A DNA stretch of 64,000 nt, from the NCBI GenBank assembly GCA_947498025.1, contig CANMJR010000009.1, positions 1 through 64,000 of the forward strand, read 5' to 3'. A program made the position numbers and the translations under genes. The stretch's first letter is position 1; each line of letters starts with the position of its first letter. Of this stretch, positions 25,619-36,022 are shown one piece after another. The notes beneath the pieces are model-generated. The model was given only the letters and a program-made list of their open reading frames with translations. It was not told the DNA's origin and ran no database searches. The DNA is from Helicobacteraceae bacterium. Its GTDB lineage: Bacteria > Campylobacterota > Campylobacteria > Campylobacterales > Sulfurimonadaceae.

Positions 25619-26914
25619 CTAAAGTTCATATTGTTCAATTTTTTTAACTAAATTTTCTCTGCTTAAACCTAAAATTTCAGACGCCTTTATAATATTGCCA
25701 TTTTCTGAAAGGAGCACCTCTTTTATAAGCTCTCTCTCCATACTCTTGATATCTTTAGACTCTTTAAAGCCGCGAGACTCTAAAAACAGCTCCTCTGAAG
25801 TTATTTCATCAGTTTCACTTAAAATAACTGCTCTCTCAACAACAGAGATAAGTTCTCTGATGTTTCCCGGCCAGTTATATGCTAAAAGCTGCTCTGTCGC
25901 CTCTCTTGAAAATGTTTTTAGAGAAAAACTGTACTTTTGACAATTTTGTTGCAGAATTTTATCCGCAATTTGCAAAATTTCATCTTTCCTCTCTTTTAAA
26001 GGCGGAATATTTAAAGGAATTGTGTTTAATCTATAGTATAAATCTTCTCTGAATGAGCCATTTTTTATCTTTTGGGTTAAATTTGCATTTGTTGCAGATA
26101 TAACTCTAATGTCTATTTTGATACCTTTTGATGAGCCAAGTCTTCTTATCTCTTTTTCTTGCAGTGCACGAAGAATTTTCGCTTGAACACTGTATGGCAT
26201 CTCCCCAATCTCATCTAAAAAAAGGGTTCCGCCATTCGCAAGTTCAAACTGTCCTATTTTTGCCTCACTGGCATCTGTAAAAGCACCTTTTTCAAATCCA
26301 AATAGCTCGCTCTCTATCAAGTTCTCAGGAATAGCAGCCATATTTATCGCTATAAAAGGTTTTTTTGCTCTTGGTGAGTTGTGATGAATATAGTTTGCAA
26401 ATATCTCTTTGCCGACTCCGCTCTCTCCAAGAAGTAAAACACTTGCATCAGTCTTAGCGGCTTTTCCGGCTATATTTAAAAGAGATGTAAGCACCTGCGA
26501 AGCACCAAAAAATCCGTCTGAAGAGTTTTTTTCAACAGTTTTAAAAGAGACTCTTTTATTTGCCTTTTGAACTTCATTTTCTCTTTTGATTGCACGAACC
26601 AGAGTGTCTATATCAAAAGGTTTAAGTAAAAAATCTTTTACGCCCAAGTGGATTGATTCTATGGCTCTTTGAAGAGTTGCATTTCCAGTCATAATTATTA
26701 CTTCAAAGCGACCATTCAAAGTTTTAATAAACTCTATTCCATCCATTCCAGGCATATTTATATCTGTAACTATAAGATTAAAACTATCATCAAGAGCTTT
26801 GAGAGCGTCTTTTGCGTTTTTAAAAGTTTGAATTTCAAACTCAGGAAAATCGCTCATGGCAATCTCAAGTGATTTTCTCATATTGATATCATCTTCAACT
26901 ATTGCAATTTTCAC
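25619..26914 (-). CDS. flgR: Sigma-54-dependent flagellar response regulator FlgR
   Basis: A 431-aa NtrC-type activator for class II flagellar genes: receiver (phosphoacceptor 'LIVTDINMPG'), AAA+ domain with Walker A 'GESGVGKE' near 170, and a C-terminal Fis-type HTH ('GNIIKASEILGLSRENLVKK'). The sigma-54 contact loop usually GAFTGA reads 'GAFTDA'. The gene symbol rests mainly on synteny with Campylobacter flgR. As I recall, the H. pylori protein lacks the DNA-binding domain, while this one keeps it. 8 bp upstream of asd. Confidence 0.88.
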   Translation of the reverse strand: MKIAIVEDDINMRKSLEIAMSDFPEFEIQTFKNAKDALKALDDSFNLIVTDINMPGMDGIEFIKTLNGRFEVIIMTGNATLQRAIESIHLGVKDFLLKPFDIDTLVRAIKRENEVQKANKRVSFKTVEKNSSDGFFGASQVLTSLLNIAGKAAKTDASVLLLGESGVGKEIFANYIHHNSPRAKKPFIAINMAAIPENLIESELFGFEKGAFTDASEAKIGQFELANGGTLFLDEIGEMPYSVQAKILRALQEKEIRRLGSSKGIKIDIRVISATNANLTQKIKNGSFREDLYYRLNTIPLNIPPLKERKDEILQIADKILQQNCQKYSFSLKTFSREATEQLLAYNWPGNIRELISVVERAVILSETDEITSEELFLESRGFKESKDIKSMERELIKEVLLSENGNIIKASEILGLSRENLVKKIEQYEL

Positions 26915-26923
26915 TAAAAACCC

Positions 26924-27334
26924 TTATTTTAATGGAGTGATTCTAGCAAAATTATCATTAAAATCGACTTTGAAGCATGTTGTTTTTAGTGTTAATATTG
27001 TTGTGGATTTGTATTGTGCATTTATTGTTACATCGCTATGTTTTACATGCATACCAAGTTTGTGAATGTAGTCAATAAACTCATCAGAATTTTCAGTGAT
27101 AATTTTTTTCAAATCGCTGCTGCTGTTGGTTTCTAATTCTATGGCTGTTTGCGGAATTCCGTCACATCTTTTCATAGCTTTTGCGACGAAAAGAGCTTCG
27201 TTGTAAAGAATAGCATCTTTGACAACATAACGATAAGAGATGAGATACTCACCTGCATTTAGTGCAAGTGAGCTAAAGAGAATTATTGAGCAAATTGAGA
27301 ATGAAATACTATTATTTCCATTTCTACTTCGCAT
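26924..27334 (-). CDS. flgQ: FlgQ-like exported protein
   Basis: A 136-aa protein with a signal peptide ('MRSRNGNNSISFSICSIILF', cleavage probably after 'LALNA'). Little sequence signature beyond that; the name comes from its place between flgP and flgR, as in Campylobacter, where FlgP and FlgQ are outer-membrane-linked proteins needed for motility. It starts 52 nt inside the end of flgP in another frame; the ORF has no other good start and the signal peptide begins right there, so the overlap looks real. Confidence 0.72.
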   Translation of the reverse strand: MRSRNGNNSISFSICSIILFSSLALNAGEYLISYRYVVKDAILYNEALFVAKAMKRCDGIPQTAIELETNSSSDLKKIITENSDEFIDYIHKLGMHVKHSDVTINAQYKSTTILTLKTTCFKVDFNDNFARITPLK

Positions 27335-27801
27335 AAACCATCTTTAAAAGTCGTTTCAATAACATTTGCATTTTTAATCATAGTATCTACTGTAGTACGA
27401 ATAGTCGATCGCTTGACCATCATATTTTTGATTAAGTCATCTCCCTCAACACGAACCCCTTTAACTTTCTCAGCAATTAATCTATATCCATCTGCAATTG
27501 CTGCTCTTTTTGCCATTGCATAAGCCTGTGCCGGAGAAACTGTATTTACAGGTGCAACTCCTTGACCTAAAACGGTAATAACAATCTTGTTCTCTTTAGT
27601 TAAGAGTGGTTCATTAGAGGAATCAGTGAGCGAGGAAATCTCATTATTGCCGGTAGCTCCATTCACTGTTGATTTATTTATTTCAACAGGAGCGGGAACA
27701 CCACTCTCTTTAGAGGATGATTCTTTAGCAAACATAGAACAACCTGTAAACATTGTAGTTATAAGTGCTACAAAGATACTAGACGATATTACTCTCTTCA
27801 T
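27283..27801 (-). CDS. flgP: FlgP lipoprotein
   Basis: A 172-aa lipoprotein: signal peptide with lipobox 'MFTGC' (Cys 21), a Ser/Glu-rich linker, then an LPP20-type domain ('AYAMAKRAAIADGYRLIAEK' near 90-109). In Campylobacter FlgP forms the basal disk around the flagellar motor. It overlaps flgQ by 52 nt and lies 42 bp after gyrA in the conserved gyrA-flgP-flgQ-flgR-asd block. Confidence 0.88.
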   Translation of the reverse strand: MKRVISSSIFVALITTMFTGCSMFAKESSSKESGVPAPVEINKSTVNGATGNNEISSLTDSSNEPLLTKENKIVITVLGQGVAPVNTVSPAQAYAMAKRAAIADGYRLIAEKVKGVRVEGDDLIKNMMVKRSTIRTTVDTMIKNANVIETTFKDGLCEVEMEIIVFHSQFAQ

Positions 27802-27843
27802 TTCTTTATCCTAATATGATTTATAGAAAGATTTAAGCAACTT

Positions 27844-30327
27844 CTATTCCAAGTCTAGCGTTGGATATTCACTCTCTTCAAGTTCATCCTCATCTTCCTC
27901 ATTTTTAGGACAACGGGAGATGCTTGAGACATCATCACCTTTCACGATATAAACACCACTTGTATTTCTGCTTGATTTTGAGATAGTTTGCATGTCAACT
28001 CGTATCATTTTTCCTGCATTTGTGAGTGCCATCATGTCCATTGACTCATCCACCATCAGACAGCCGACTACATGTTTTCCGGTTTTGTTGGTCATTTTCA
28101 TGGCAATTACACCCGAACCGCCACGGTTAGTAAGGCGATATTCTCCGGCATCCGTTCGTTTCCCGATACCTTTTTCACTTACTATTAGAATTTCCTGCTC
28201 ATCACTTGCAATAATGTTTGCATCAACAACTTCATCGTGTTCATGTTTAAACTTAATACCTCTCACCCCGCGAGTGCTTCGACCTTGATCACGAGTTTTT
28301 TCTATGTCAAACTTAATACACTGCGCTAGTTTAGTAACAATAAACAGATATTTAATGCTCTGGTCTGCAATTCTTGCCGTGATTAATGCATCATCATCGT
28401 CAAGAATAATAGCTCGAACACCATTACTTCTGATGTTTGAAAACTCATTTAAGTTTGTTCTTTTCACGACACCTTTTTGAGTGAAGAATACCAATGATTT
28501 TTCATCGCTAAAGTCTGTTGTCGGGATAATAGAGCGAATTTTTTCATCTGCAACAAGGTTGAGAAGATTGACAACGGCTTTGCCCTTAGCAATTCTGCTT
28601 CCCTCTGGAATACGATACACTTTTAACCAGTGCAACTGACCTCTATCGGTTACAAACAGAAGGGTGTCATGCGTATTACATGTAAAGAATCTTTCAATAA
28701 AATCATCTTCATAGGTAGTAACAGCAATTTTGCCTTTGCCGCCTCTTTTTTGTTTTTCATAAGCAACAAGCGGTACTCTTTTAATATATCCACGGTGCGT
28801 GATAGTTACAACCATCGGCTCATTAGGGATTAAATCTTCGATGTCAATGTCATCATAGTCATCTTCTATCTCTGTTCTTCTCTCGTCTGTATAAGTTGCA
28901 AGTATCTCATCAAACTCTTCGCTGATAATGCCATGTAAAATCTCTTCACTTCTAAGAATTGATTCTAAATACTCTATAAGAGTAAGAAGTTCACGAAGTT
29001 CATTCTCAATTTTTTCTCTCTCAAGTCCTGTGAGGCGTCCTAAACGCATATCCACAATGCTTTGTGCTTGGATAGGGGTAAAATCAAATTCGCTAACAAG
29101 ATTATCTCTTGCTTCATCTATACTTTTACTTGCTTTAATAGTTTTAATAATTTGGTCAATAATATCAAGAGCTTTTTTTAGCCCCTCTAAAATGTGAGCT
29201 CTCGCTTTTGCTTTTTCTAAATCAAAAATAGTACGACGGATAATGACCGTTTTACGGTGGTTTATAAAGTGTTTTAAGATAGTAATAATGCCAAAAATTC
29301 TAGGTTCTTGGTTTAATATAGAGAGCATGATAATACCAAAAGTGGTCTGCATGCTTGTCTGCTTAAAAAGATTATTTAGAACGATTTCGCTCATCGCATC
29401 TTTTTTAAGTTCAATAACAGCACGAATTCCGTCACGGTCAGATTCATCGCGAATTTCAGAAATACCCTCTATCATTTTATCTTTTACTAGATTTGCAATA
29501 TTTTCAATAAGGCGAGCTTTGTTTACTTGGTAAGGAAGTTCATCAATAACGATAACATCTCTGTTTCCTTTTTTTTCAATATGAATTTTTGCACGAACTT
29601 TTATGCGACCGCGACCGGTCTCATAGGCATCCATAATTCCTTTTTTTCCAAATATAATTCCTCCTGTCGGAAAATCCGGTGCTTTGATATGATCCATCAA
29701 CTCAATCAGAGAGATATTTGGATTTGCAAGAAGTGCTTTTAATCCGAGCATAATTTCTTTTGGATTATGGGGAGGAATATTTGTAGCCATACCGACAGCA
29801 ATACCGGAAGAACCGTTGATTAAAAGGTTTGGAACACGAGTAGGCATAACATCAGGCTCTTTCGTAGTGCCGTCATAGTTTTCTATCATGTTTACAGTGT
29901 TTTTATCTAAATCTTTTAAAAGTTCACCTGCATATTTTGTCATACGCGCTTCGGTATATCTCATCGCCGCCGCACTGTCGCCATCCACCGAACCGAAGTT
30001 TCCTTGACCGTCAACAAGCTGCATACGCATGGAAAAGTGTTGTGCCATACGAACGAGTGCGTCATAAACCGCAGTATCTCCATGTGGGTGGTACTGACCG
30101 ATAACATCCCCGACTATACGGGCTGATTTTTTATATTTTGCACCGTAAGAAAGATTGAGTTTATCCATCGCATAGAGTATTCTTCTGTGAACGGGTTTTA
30201 AACCATCTCTAACATCCGGTAGAGCACGACCTACAATTACACTCATAGAATAATCTAGGTAGCTATTTTGAAGAGTCTCTTCAATGTTTATAGTTTGTAT
30301 CTCGTTATTGTCTAGCAAATTGCTCAT
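27844..30327 (-). CDS. gyrA: DNA gyrase subunit A
   Basis: Introduces negative supercoils with GyrB. '[20 protein letters not shown]' near the start, catalytic Tyr in '[10 protein letters not shown]', and C-terminal beta-propeller repeats ('QKRGGKGKI' is the GyrA box). In the quinolone region '[12 protein letters not shown]' the E. coli Ser83 position is Thr and Asp87 is kept, so no obvious resistance change. The track starts at GTG 30336; ATG at 30327 with AGGTG upstream is the better start. 827 aa. Confidence 0.97.
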   Translation of the reverse strand: MSNLLDNNEIQTINIEETLQNSYLDYSMSVIVGRALPDVRDGLKPVHRRILYAMDKLNLSYGAKYKKSARIVGDVIGQYHPHGDTAVYDALVRMAQHFSMRMQLVDGQGNFGSVDGDSAAAMRYTEARMTKYAGELLKDLDKNTVNMIENYDGTTKEPDVMPTRVPNLLINGSSGIAVGMATNIPPHNPKEIMLGLKALLANPNISLIELMDHIKAPDFPTGGIIFGKKGIMDAYETGRGRIKVRAKIHIEKKGNRDVIVIDELPYQVNKARLIENIANLVKDKMIEGISEIRDESDRDGIRAVIELKKDAMSEIVLNNLFKQTSMQTTFGIIMLSILNQEPRIFGIITILKHFINHRKTVIIRRTIFDLEKAKARAHILEGLKKALDIIDQIIKTIKASKSIDEARDNLVSEFDFTPIQAQSIVDMRLGRLTGLEREKIENELRELLTLIEYLESILRSEEILHGIISEEFDEILATYTDERRTEIEDDYDDIDIEDLIPNEPMVVTITHRGYIKRVPLVAYEKQKRGGKGKIAVTTYEDDFIERFFTCNTHDTLLFVTDRGQLHWLKVYRIPEGSRIAKGKAVVNLLNLVADEKIRSIIPTTDFSDEKSLVFFTQKGVVKRTNLNEFSNIRSNGVRAIILDDDDALITARIADQSIKYLFIVTKLAQCIKFDIEKTRDQGRSTRGVRGIKFKHEHDEVVDANIIASDEQEILIVSEKGIGKRTDAGEYRLTNRGGSGVIAMKMTNKTGKHVVGCLMVDESMDMMALTNAGKMIRVDMQTISKSSRNTSGVYIVKGDDVSSISRCPKNEEDEDELEESEYPTLDLE

Positions 30328-30505
30328 GTAAAACACCTGATTTATTGAAATAAAAATTGTTTTTATGGTATCTTAATATCCCTTAAGGTTCTTATAAATA
30401 TTACTAAATGTATAATAACTCTATTGAGATGAGAAAAAGAGGAAGAATTTCATGGTTGATTAAAAATTAATCAGTTATTTGTATTAATACACCTCATTAT
30501 GTTTG

Positions 30506-30511
30506 TATAAT
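30506..30511 (+). promoter_or_regulatory. Possible -10 box of the first ammonium transporter gene
   Basis: TATAAT preceded by TTTG, about 26 nt upstream of the start codon. No convincing -35, which is usual for Campylobacterota sigma-70 promoters. An inverted repeat (TGATTA/TTAATCA near 30457-30473) lies upstream and could be an operator. Confidence 0.4.
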
Positions 30512-30536
30512 TTTGACACTTTAAAATAAAGGATAG

Positions 30537-31802
30537 ATGATGAAAAAATACTTTCTTGCTTTATTAGCACTGCCGTCACTGGTATTTGCTGATGATGTAG
30601 TAAGCGTAATAAATGGTGGAAACACTGCATGGATACTGGTTGCTACGGCTTTGGTAATGTTGATGACTCCCGCGGGTCTTGCACTTTTTTATGGCGGGCT
30701 TACACGTTCTAAAAATGTTATTAATACAATAAGCATGAGTTTAGGTGCTTTTGCTGTCGGTAGTTTGGTATGGGTTTTGGTTGGTTACTCTATTGCTTTT
30801 GGTGATGGTGATTTAATTGGTACCGGTAAAGTACTTCTCTCCGGAATAGGTTCAGAAACTATAAAAGGCACTATTCCTGAGTTGCTGTTTGTGGCGTTTC
30901 AAGGAACATTCGCAGCAATCGCCGTGGCAATTGCAAGTGGCTCAATGATAGAGAGAGTGAAGTTCTCTACATTTATTATTTTCGTTGCTTTATGGGTAGT
31001 TGCTGTTTACGCACCTGTAGCACACTGGGCATGGGGCGGTGGTACAACACTAAACTTCGGTGAGATGGATTTTGCAGGCGGTACGGTTGTTCACGTCAAT
31101 GCGGGTGTTGCGGGTTTTGTAGTTGCGATGATTTTAGGCAGAAGAAAAGATTATGGACGCGTTGCGATTAAGCCTTTTTCACCTGTTTTAGTGGCCTTAG
31201 GTGCTGCACTTTTATGGTTTGGATGGTTTGGTTTTAATGCTGGTAGTGAGCTAGCTGCTGACGGCATTGCTGCATCTGCATTCTTAGTTACTAATGTTGC
31301 CGCTGCTGTTGGTGTTATCGGCTGGATAGCTGTTGAGTGGTTAGTGTATAAAAAAGCTACTTTGGTTGGCGGAGCTTCCGGTGCTGTTGCCGGTCTAGTA
31401 GCAATTACTCCTGCTGCAGGTTTTGCCGGTGTTGAAGGTGCGATTATACTTGGTCTTGTAGGTGGCATGTTAGGTTTTATCGGTGTTGCAAAACTTAAGC
31501 AGATGTTTAAAGTTGATGATTCACTTGATGCATTTTGGGTTCATGGTTTAGTGGGTATTTGGGGTTCGATAGCAACTGCAATCTTTGTAGCCGGATATGC
31601 TACACCTAAAGATTACGATATGATTGCTCAGTTAGTAAAACAGATTCAGGCAGTTGGTTTAACTGTAGTTTACAGTGCTATTGCAACGGCAGTAGTTTTT
31701 TACATAGCGTCTGCACTTACAGGCGGTGGAAGAGTGGATGATGAGACTGAATCAAAAGGTCTTGATGAAACTGTTCACGGTGAGAAAGCACTAAATCTAT
31801 AA
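30537..31802 (+). CDS. amtB: Ammonium transporter (Amt 1)
   Basis: A 421-aa protein with a signal peptide ('KKYFLALLALPSLVFADD') and about eleven TM helices. 'DFAGGTVVHVNAGVAGF' holds the conserved Asp and first pore His, and 'FWVHGLVGIWGSI' the second pore His. It moves ammonium/ammonia into the cytoplasm. ATG at 30537 or 30540 after AAGGA. The PII gene follows in the same direction 63 bp later, the normal amtB-glnK pairing, so the transporter is likely closed by PII when nitrogen is plentiful. Confidence 0.95.
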   Translation: MMKKYFLALLALPSLVFADDVVSVINGGNTAWILVATALVMLMTPAGLALFYGGLTRSKNVINTISMSLGAFAVGSLVWVLVGYSIAFGDGDLIGTGKVLLSGIGSETIKGTIPELLFVAFQGTFAAIAVAIASGSMIERVKFSTFIIFVALWVVAVYAPVAHWAWGGGTTLNFGEMDFAGGTVVHVNAGVAGFVVAMILGRRKDYGRVAIKPFSPVLVALGAALLWFGWFGFNAGSELAADGIAASAFLVTNVAAAVGVIGWIAVEWLVYKKATLVGGASGAVAGLVAITPAAGFAGVEGAIILGLVGGMLGFIGVAKLKQMFKVDDSLDAFWVHGLVGIWGSIATAIFVAGYATPKDYDMIAQLVKQIQAVGLTVVYSAIATAVVFYIASALTGGGRVDDETESKGLDETVHGEKALNL

Positions 31803-31850
31803 TGCTGCAATTGATTTAAACTATGAATGTGGTTACAATTTTAAAATTAA

Positions 31851-32204
<354 letters not shown>

Positions 32205-32215
32205 TTATTAGCCAT

Positions 32216-32248
32216 AATATTTCTATATGCTTTGCATGTAGAAATATT
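32216..32248 (+). terminator. Strong hairpin after the PII gene
   Basis: AATATTTCTA pairs perfectly with TAGAAATATT, extended by a T-G wobble and ATGC/GCAT around a TTT loop, about 15 bp in all. It starts 12 nt after the PII stop. No T run follows, so termination may be partial or it may stabilise the upstream mRNA. Confidence 0.55.
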
Positions 32249-32347
32249 AAACTCTCTTAACTGCTTAAAATTTAATCAACACTCAAACAAAAAATCTCTT
32301 TTTCTTAGATAAAATCAACGCCTTAATTTTAAAGAATGGTGATTCAA

Positions 32348-33523
32348 ATGCTAGAAGCTGATTTTAAATATATAATAGATACTTTCTTCGCACTTTTCTC
32401 GATGGTGCTGATAATTTTCATGGTTCCCGGTTTCGCGATGCTCGAAGCAGGGCTTGTCCGCACAAAAAATGTTTCGTCCGTGCTTACTATTAATGTAATG
32501 ATTTATGCTGTTGCCTCTTTGGCATTTTTGCTTATTGGCTATACCATAGCGTTCGGAAGCTGGGAAAATTCCAACATGAGCATTTGGGCTGCATTTTTGT
32601 TTCAGATGGCATTTGTCGGTAAAACTATAAATATCATGAGTGGTGGTGTGAGCGAAAGGGTTCGCATTATTCCATTGGCAATTTTTGCAATTATAATGGG
32701 TGCATTTATCTATCCGGCTGTTGTAAATATCAGTTGGGGTGTTGACATTCTAAAAGATACTTTTTTAGATATTACTATGCATGATTTAGCCGGTTCAACT
32801 GTTATCCACTCGACCGGAGGCTGGGCGCTGCTTGCAGCAATTCTTATCATAGGTCCTCGTAAAGGTCGTTATGTGCAAGGGGGCATTCGAGTTATTCCTG
32901 CTTCAAATATTCCTCTCGTTGTTCTTGGTGCATTTTTGCTCTGGATAGGGTGGTTTGGATTTAATGGCGGAAGTGTCGGTTCAATATCAACCATAGAAAA
33001 TGCAAATACGGTTGCAAAAACAATTATGAACACAAATACGGCGGGGCTTGCAGGTGCAATTATCGCCGGAGTTATTATGTATGTCAGATACAAACTTTTT
33101 GATATAACCATGATACTCAACGGTGCATTGGGCGGGCTTGTTGCAGTCACGGCAGGTCCGGATTTATTTAACATGTATGTGCCTATTTTAGTGGGTGCAA
33201 TCGGTGGGGCTCTAGTTGTTTTTGCGGTACCTGTTTTTGATAAGTTTAAGCTTGACGATCCGGTTGGAGCTCTCTCTGTTCACTTGGTGAATGGAATCTG
33301 GGGAACTTTGGCAGTAGGTATTTTTGTAGAGAATGTCTCATTTTTGGAGCAGTTAAAAGGTGTAGTCGTGGTTGCAGTTTTTGCATTCAGTGTATCTTTT
33401 ATAATTATATACAGCATCAATAAATTTTCTAAATTCAGAGCTACGGATGATGAACAACAAGAAGGCATGGATGTAAACGAGTGCGGAGTAGAAGCGTACC
33501 CTGAATTCAAAAGAGCTATTTAA
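32348..33523 (+). CDS. Ammonium transporter (Amt 2)
   Basis: A second, divergent Amt/Mep family transporter, 391 aa from ATG 32348, which has GGTGA 5 nt upstream; the track start at 32336 is the alternative. It has about eleven TM helices but no signal peptide. 'MHDLAGSTVIHSTGGWALLA' and 'LSVHLVNGIWGTLAVGIF' carry the Asp and the two pore His residues. It is not a close copy of Amt 1. It shares the PII gene upstream and is followed by a terminator. Confidence 0.92.
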   Translation: MLEADFKYIIDTFFALFSMVLIIFMVPGFAMLEAGLVRTKNVSSVLTINVMIYAVASLAFLLIGYTIAFGSWENSNMSIWAAFLFQMAFVGKTINIMSGGVSERVRIIPLAIFAIIMGAFIYPAVVNISWGVDILKDTFLDITMHDLAGSTVIHSTGGWALLAAILIIGPRKGRYVQGGIRVIPASNIPLVVLGAFLLWIGWFGFNGGSVGSISTIENANTVAKTIMNTNTAGLAGAIIAGVIMYVRYKLFDITMILNGALGGLVAVTAGPDLFNMYVPILVGAIGGALVVFAVPVFDKFKLDDPVGALSVHLVNGIWGTLAVGIFVENVSFLEQLKGVVVVAVFAFSVSFIIIYSINKFSKFRATDDEQQEGMDVNECGVEAYPEFKRAI

Positions 33524-33539
33524 ACTCTTGATTCATTAT

Positions 33540-33575
33540 GGCATGTGGAAAATAAAGTTCCACATGCCTCACTTT
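33540..33575 (+). terminator. Intrinsic terminator after amt 2
   Basis: GGCATGTGGAA and TTCCACATGCC make an 11-bp stem (33540-33550 with 33558-33568) around AATAAAG, followed by TCACTTTT. Confidence 0.75.
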
Positions 33576-33614
33576 TAACAAAAATATAAAAAACATTGCG
33601 ATACTATCTTTTTT

Positions 33615-34304
33615 ATGATTAGACACTCAAGCTCCTTTATTATCTCTCTAGTTTTTCATACTGCTCTTTTTTTACTGCTCTTTTTTTCTCTAAAAAATGT
33701 TATTCAAGAGAGTAAAAAGGAAGAAGTAGTTTGTATAAAGTTATGTAATGTGGTTTATGAAGAAAAAATTGAACAAAAGCCCAGTCCAGAGACAGTTCCA
33801 CATGTCGAGCCTGGAATAACTCCGCAAAAAATAGAAAAAAAAGTAACTCCAAAAGCCAAAGTTGCACCAAAGAGAGAAGAAACAATAAAAACAGTTCCGG
33901 TAGCACAAGAGATGCCAAAAGAGACAATAAAAGAGAAAACTGTTACTCAAGAGCTTAAAACCACAGAGCAGACTCCAGCCCCATCTTCAGAAAAATCAAA
34001 AGAGCAAATAACAAAGAAAGTAGAGCAAGATTATTTACAAGAGCATCTGTTAAAGATTGTAACATTACTGCAAGAAAATCTCTACTATCCTCGTTCAGCC
34101 AGAGAAAGGGGAGTTGAGGGTGAGGTAGTTGTAAAATTTATGATAACAGAGACGGGAGATGTATCAGGGGTAGAAGTTCTCTCTTCAAAGAGTGAAATGC
34201 TCTCAAATGCAGCGATTAAAACCATAGAAAATCTCTCAGGCAGTTTCCCAAAACCAAAAGAAAAGTTACATTTGCAACTACCGATAAGTTATAGCTTGAA
34301 ATAG
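33615..34304 (+). CDS. TonB-family energy transducer
   Basis: A 229-aa protein with one N-terminal membrane anchor ('SSFIISLVFHTALFLLLFFS'), a long Pro/Lys/Glu-rich linker (about 45-135) and a C-terminal TonB domain ('YYPRSARERGVEGEVVVKF', 'SGVEVLSSKSEMLSNAAIKT'). It would transmit energy to outer-membrane receptors, but no exbB, exbD or receptor gene is adjacent. Repeat copy C follows it. Confidence 0.85.
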   Translation: MIRHSSSFIISLVFHTALFLLLFFSLKNVIQESKKEEVVCIKLCNVVYEEKIEQKPSPETVPHVEPGITPQKIEKKVTPKAKVAPKREETIKTVPVAQEMPKETIKEKTVTQELKTTEQTPAPSSEKSKEQITKKVEQDYLQEHLLKIVTLLQENLYYPRSARERGVEGEVVVKFMITETGDVSGVEVLSSKSEMLSNAAIKTIENLSGSFPKPKEKLHLQLPISYSLK

Positions 34305-34347
34305 TTTGCGCGAATAACTGACCTTATTCACTTTTGTAAAAAAGAGC

Positions 34348-34504
34348 GTAAAACACCTTGTAATTCTCGAAAAACAAAGTTTTTACTAAAGAAACATTTT
34401 CGCTATGCGAAAAGCGATTCTCTTGTTTTCGTAGCTTTAGGGGGTAGTAGGGACATCTGTCTCTGCCATCTAAACGGACAAGTTCGTTTAAATGTGTAAC
34501 ATCA
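34348..34504 (+). repeat. Dispersed structured repeat, copy C
   Basis: A 157-nt copy between the TonB-like gene and the K+ channel gene. It has the shared start GTAAAACACC, the central 'ACTAAAGAAACATTTTCGCT', the GGGGG run, a small hairpin AGGGACA/TGTCTCT and a closing stem CATCTAAACG/CGTTTAAATG, ending GTGTAACATCA. Compared with copy B it lacks the inner second module, and several stem bases changed in pairs. Confidence 0.8.
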
Positions 34505-34540
34505 GTGAATAAATTGAAAAAAAATGATAGTACTTGTTTT

Positions 34541-35578
34541 ATGAACAATGACAAATTAAAACAGAGTTTACGAAACTTCGCATATGCTTTTGGTGGACTA
34601 GTAACCGTATTTGCGTTTGCGACTATCGGCTACTACATTCTCGGTAACGGCAACGCCTCATGGCTTGACAGTCTGTTTATGACTGTCATCACTATCGCCG
34701 GAATCGGCTACGGTGAGATTACCGAAGGCGCCAACACCCCGCATGGGCGTACATTTACTATCATCGTCACCATATTCGGTATTGTGGCTATGACTTATAT
34801 CGTGACCAATGTTACCGCCTTTTTGGTCGAAGGACATCTCAACAACTTTCTCAGAAGGAAACATATGCAAAAAAGAATAGAAGAGCTAAAAGAGCACTAC
34901 ATTGTCTGCGGTGTAGACGGAGTCGGCAACCACATCTTAAACGAACTGGCAACCACAAAACGAGAAGCTCTCATGGTGGATATCAGCCCAGAGCAACTAG
35001 ATCGAGCTGTCAAAATTTATGGTATGCCACACCTAGAAGGTGACGCGACCGATGAAGCCGTGTTGCGCCAGGCTGCTATAAATAAAGCGATAGGGCTTTT
35101 TGTCGCTACAGGTGACGATAATGTCAATCTGGTCATAGTGCTAACCGCCCGTCAGCTAGCTCCAAATATCCGCATAGTCTGTTGTATCCACAATGCTAAA
35201 AATATGGACAAAGCTCGAAATGCCGGCGCCAACTCCGTGGTCTCGCCTACATTTATCGGCGGACTGAGAATGGCTAGTGAAATGGTGCGCCCGACCGTAG
35301 TTACCTTCCTAGACATCATGCTAAGAGATAAACAAAAGAACCTTCGTATAGAAGAGATGGAGATACCAAAAGAACTAGCCGGCAAAAGCGTATCGGCGTT
35401 AGAGCTAAAAACTCATCCTCACACGCTCCTAATGTCCATAAAGCATGAAAGCGACTGGGTTTACAATCCGGCGGACGGCTACAAGCTAAGTGAAGGCGAT
35501 GTGCTTGTCTTTATGACTACGCCCGGAGCCAGAACTGAGATAGAGAAACTTCTAAACGAAGTGGCCAGCAGAGGCTAA
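34541..35578 (+). CDS. Potassium channel with RCK/TrkA-N domain
   Basis: A 345-aa two-TM K+ channel. TM1 about 12-34, a pore region 'TIAGIGYGEI' as selectivity filter, TM2 about 80-105, then a cytoplasmic RCK domain ('HYIVCGVDGVGNHILNEL', 'EGDATDEAVLRQAAI') and a C-terminal TrkA-C part. The track starts at GTG 34505, directly at the repeat end; ATG 34541 is the likelier start. Base composition differs from its neighbours: two 60-base lines (34681 and 35221) each count 35 G/C, far above the core genes here, suggesting recent transfer. Confidence 0.88.
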   Translation: MNNDKLKQSLRNFAYAFGGLVTVFAFATIGYYILGNGNASWLDSLFMTVITIAGIGYGEITEGANTPHGRTFTIIVTIFGIVAMTYIVTNVTAFLVEGHLNNFLRRKHMQKRIEELKEHYIVCGVDGVGNHILNELATTKREALMVDISPEQLDRAVKIYGMPHLEGDATDEAVLRQAAINKAIGLFVATGDDNVNLVIVLTARQLAPNIRIVCCIHNAKNMDKARNAGANSVVSPTFIGGLRMASEMVRPTVVTFLDIMLRDKQKNLRIEEMEIPKELAGKSVSALELKTHPHTLLMSIKHESDWVYNPADGYKLSEGDVLVFMTTPGARTEIEKLLNEVASRG

Positions 35579-35579
35579 G

Positions 35580-35879
35580 ATGAAAATTATAGGCAATGCA
35601 TATGTGGTTATCGGATTGATACTTGCCGTCTTTGTCGGTATTTTGATAAATGTTTACATTTCAACACAAAAATATAGCGAAAACAAATCTCAAGAGGAAA
35701 ACGCAACAGCCGTAGCATTTATTGCAGGAAAAACACTAAACTGCGTAAGCGGCGGGAGCGAAGAGGATATATCCATAACAAAAGGTTGGGAGTATCGCGA
35801 TAGCGACGGTAATGTAAGATTTAAAAAAGATAGTGCCGTCTTTTTGCCGAGTCAATGCAAGGAAATAGTGATAAAATGA
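35580..35879 (+). CDS. Small membrane-anchored protein
   Basis: A 99-aa protein I do not recognise. It has one N-terminal TM segment ('IGNAYVVIGLILAVFVGILI') and a small outside domain with two Cys ('LNCVSGG', 'PSQCKE') that might form a disulfide. It starts 1 bp after the K+ channel stop, so it is co-transcribed and probably came with that gene. Confidence 0.6.
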   Translation: MKIIGNAYVVIGLILAVFVGILINVYISTQKYSENKSQEENATAVAFIAGKTLNCVSGGSEEDISITKGWEYRDSDGNVRFKKDSAVFLPSQCKEIVIK

Positions 35880-36022
35880 AGGTTTTTAAATACTAAGAGT
35901 CCACCGCACAATATAATTCAATCTAAAGAGAATCCAAGAAAATATTCAAAAATTTTAACTTAGAGTATTAAGTATAAAGGATTTGTTAAAGTGGCTTAAC
36001 GCCTATAAAATGGTGGTTTAGT

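Noticed and set aside
34505-34540. GTG start of the K+ channel in the ORF track
   Set aside because: It begins exactly at the repeat end and adds 12 residues before a normal ATG-led channel N-terminus.
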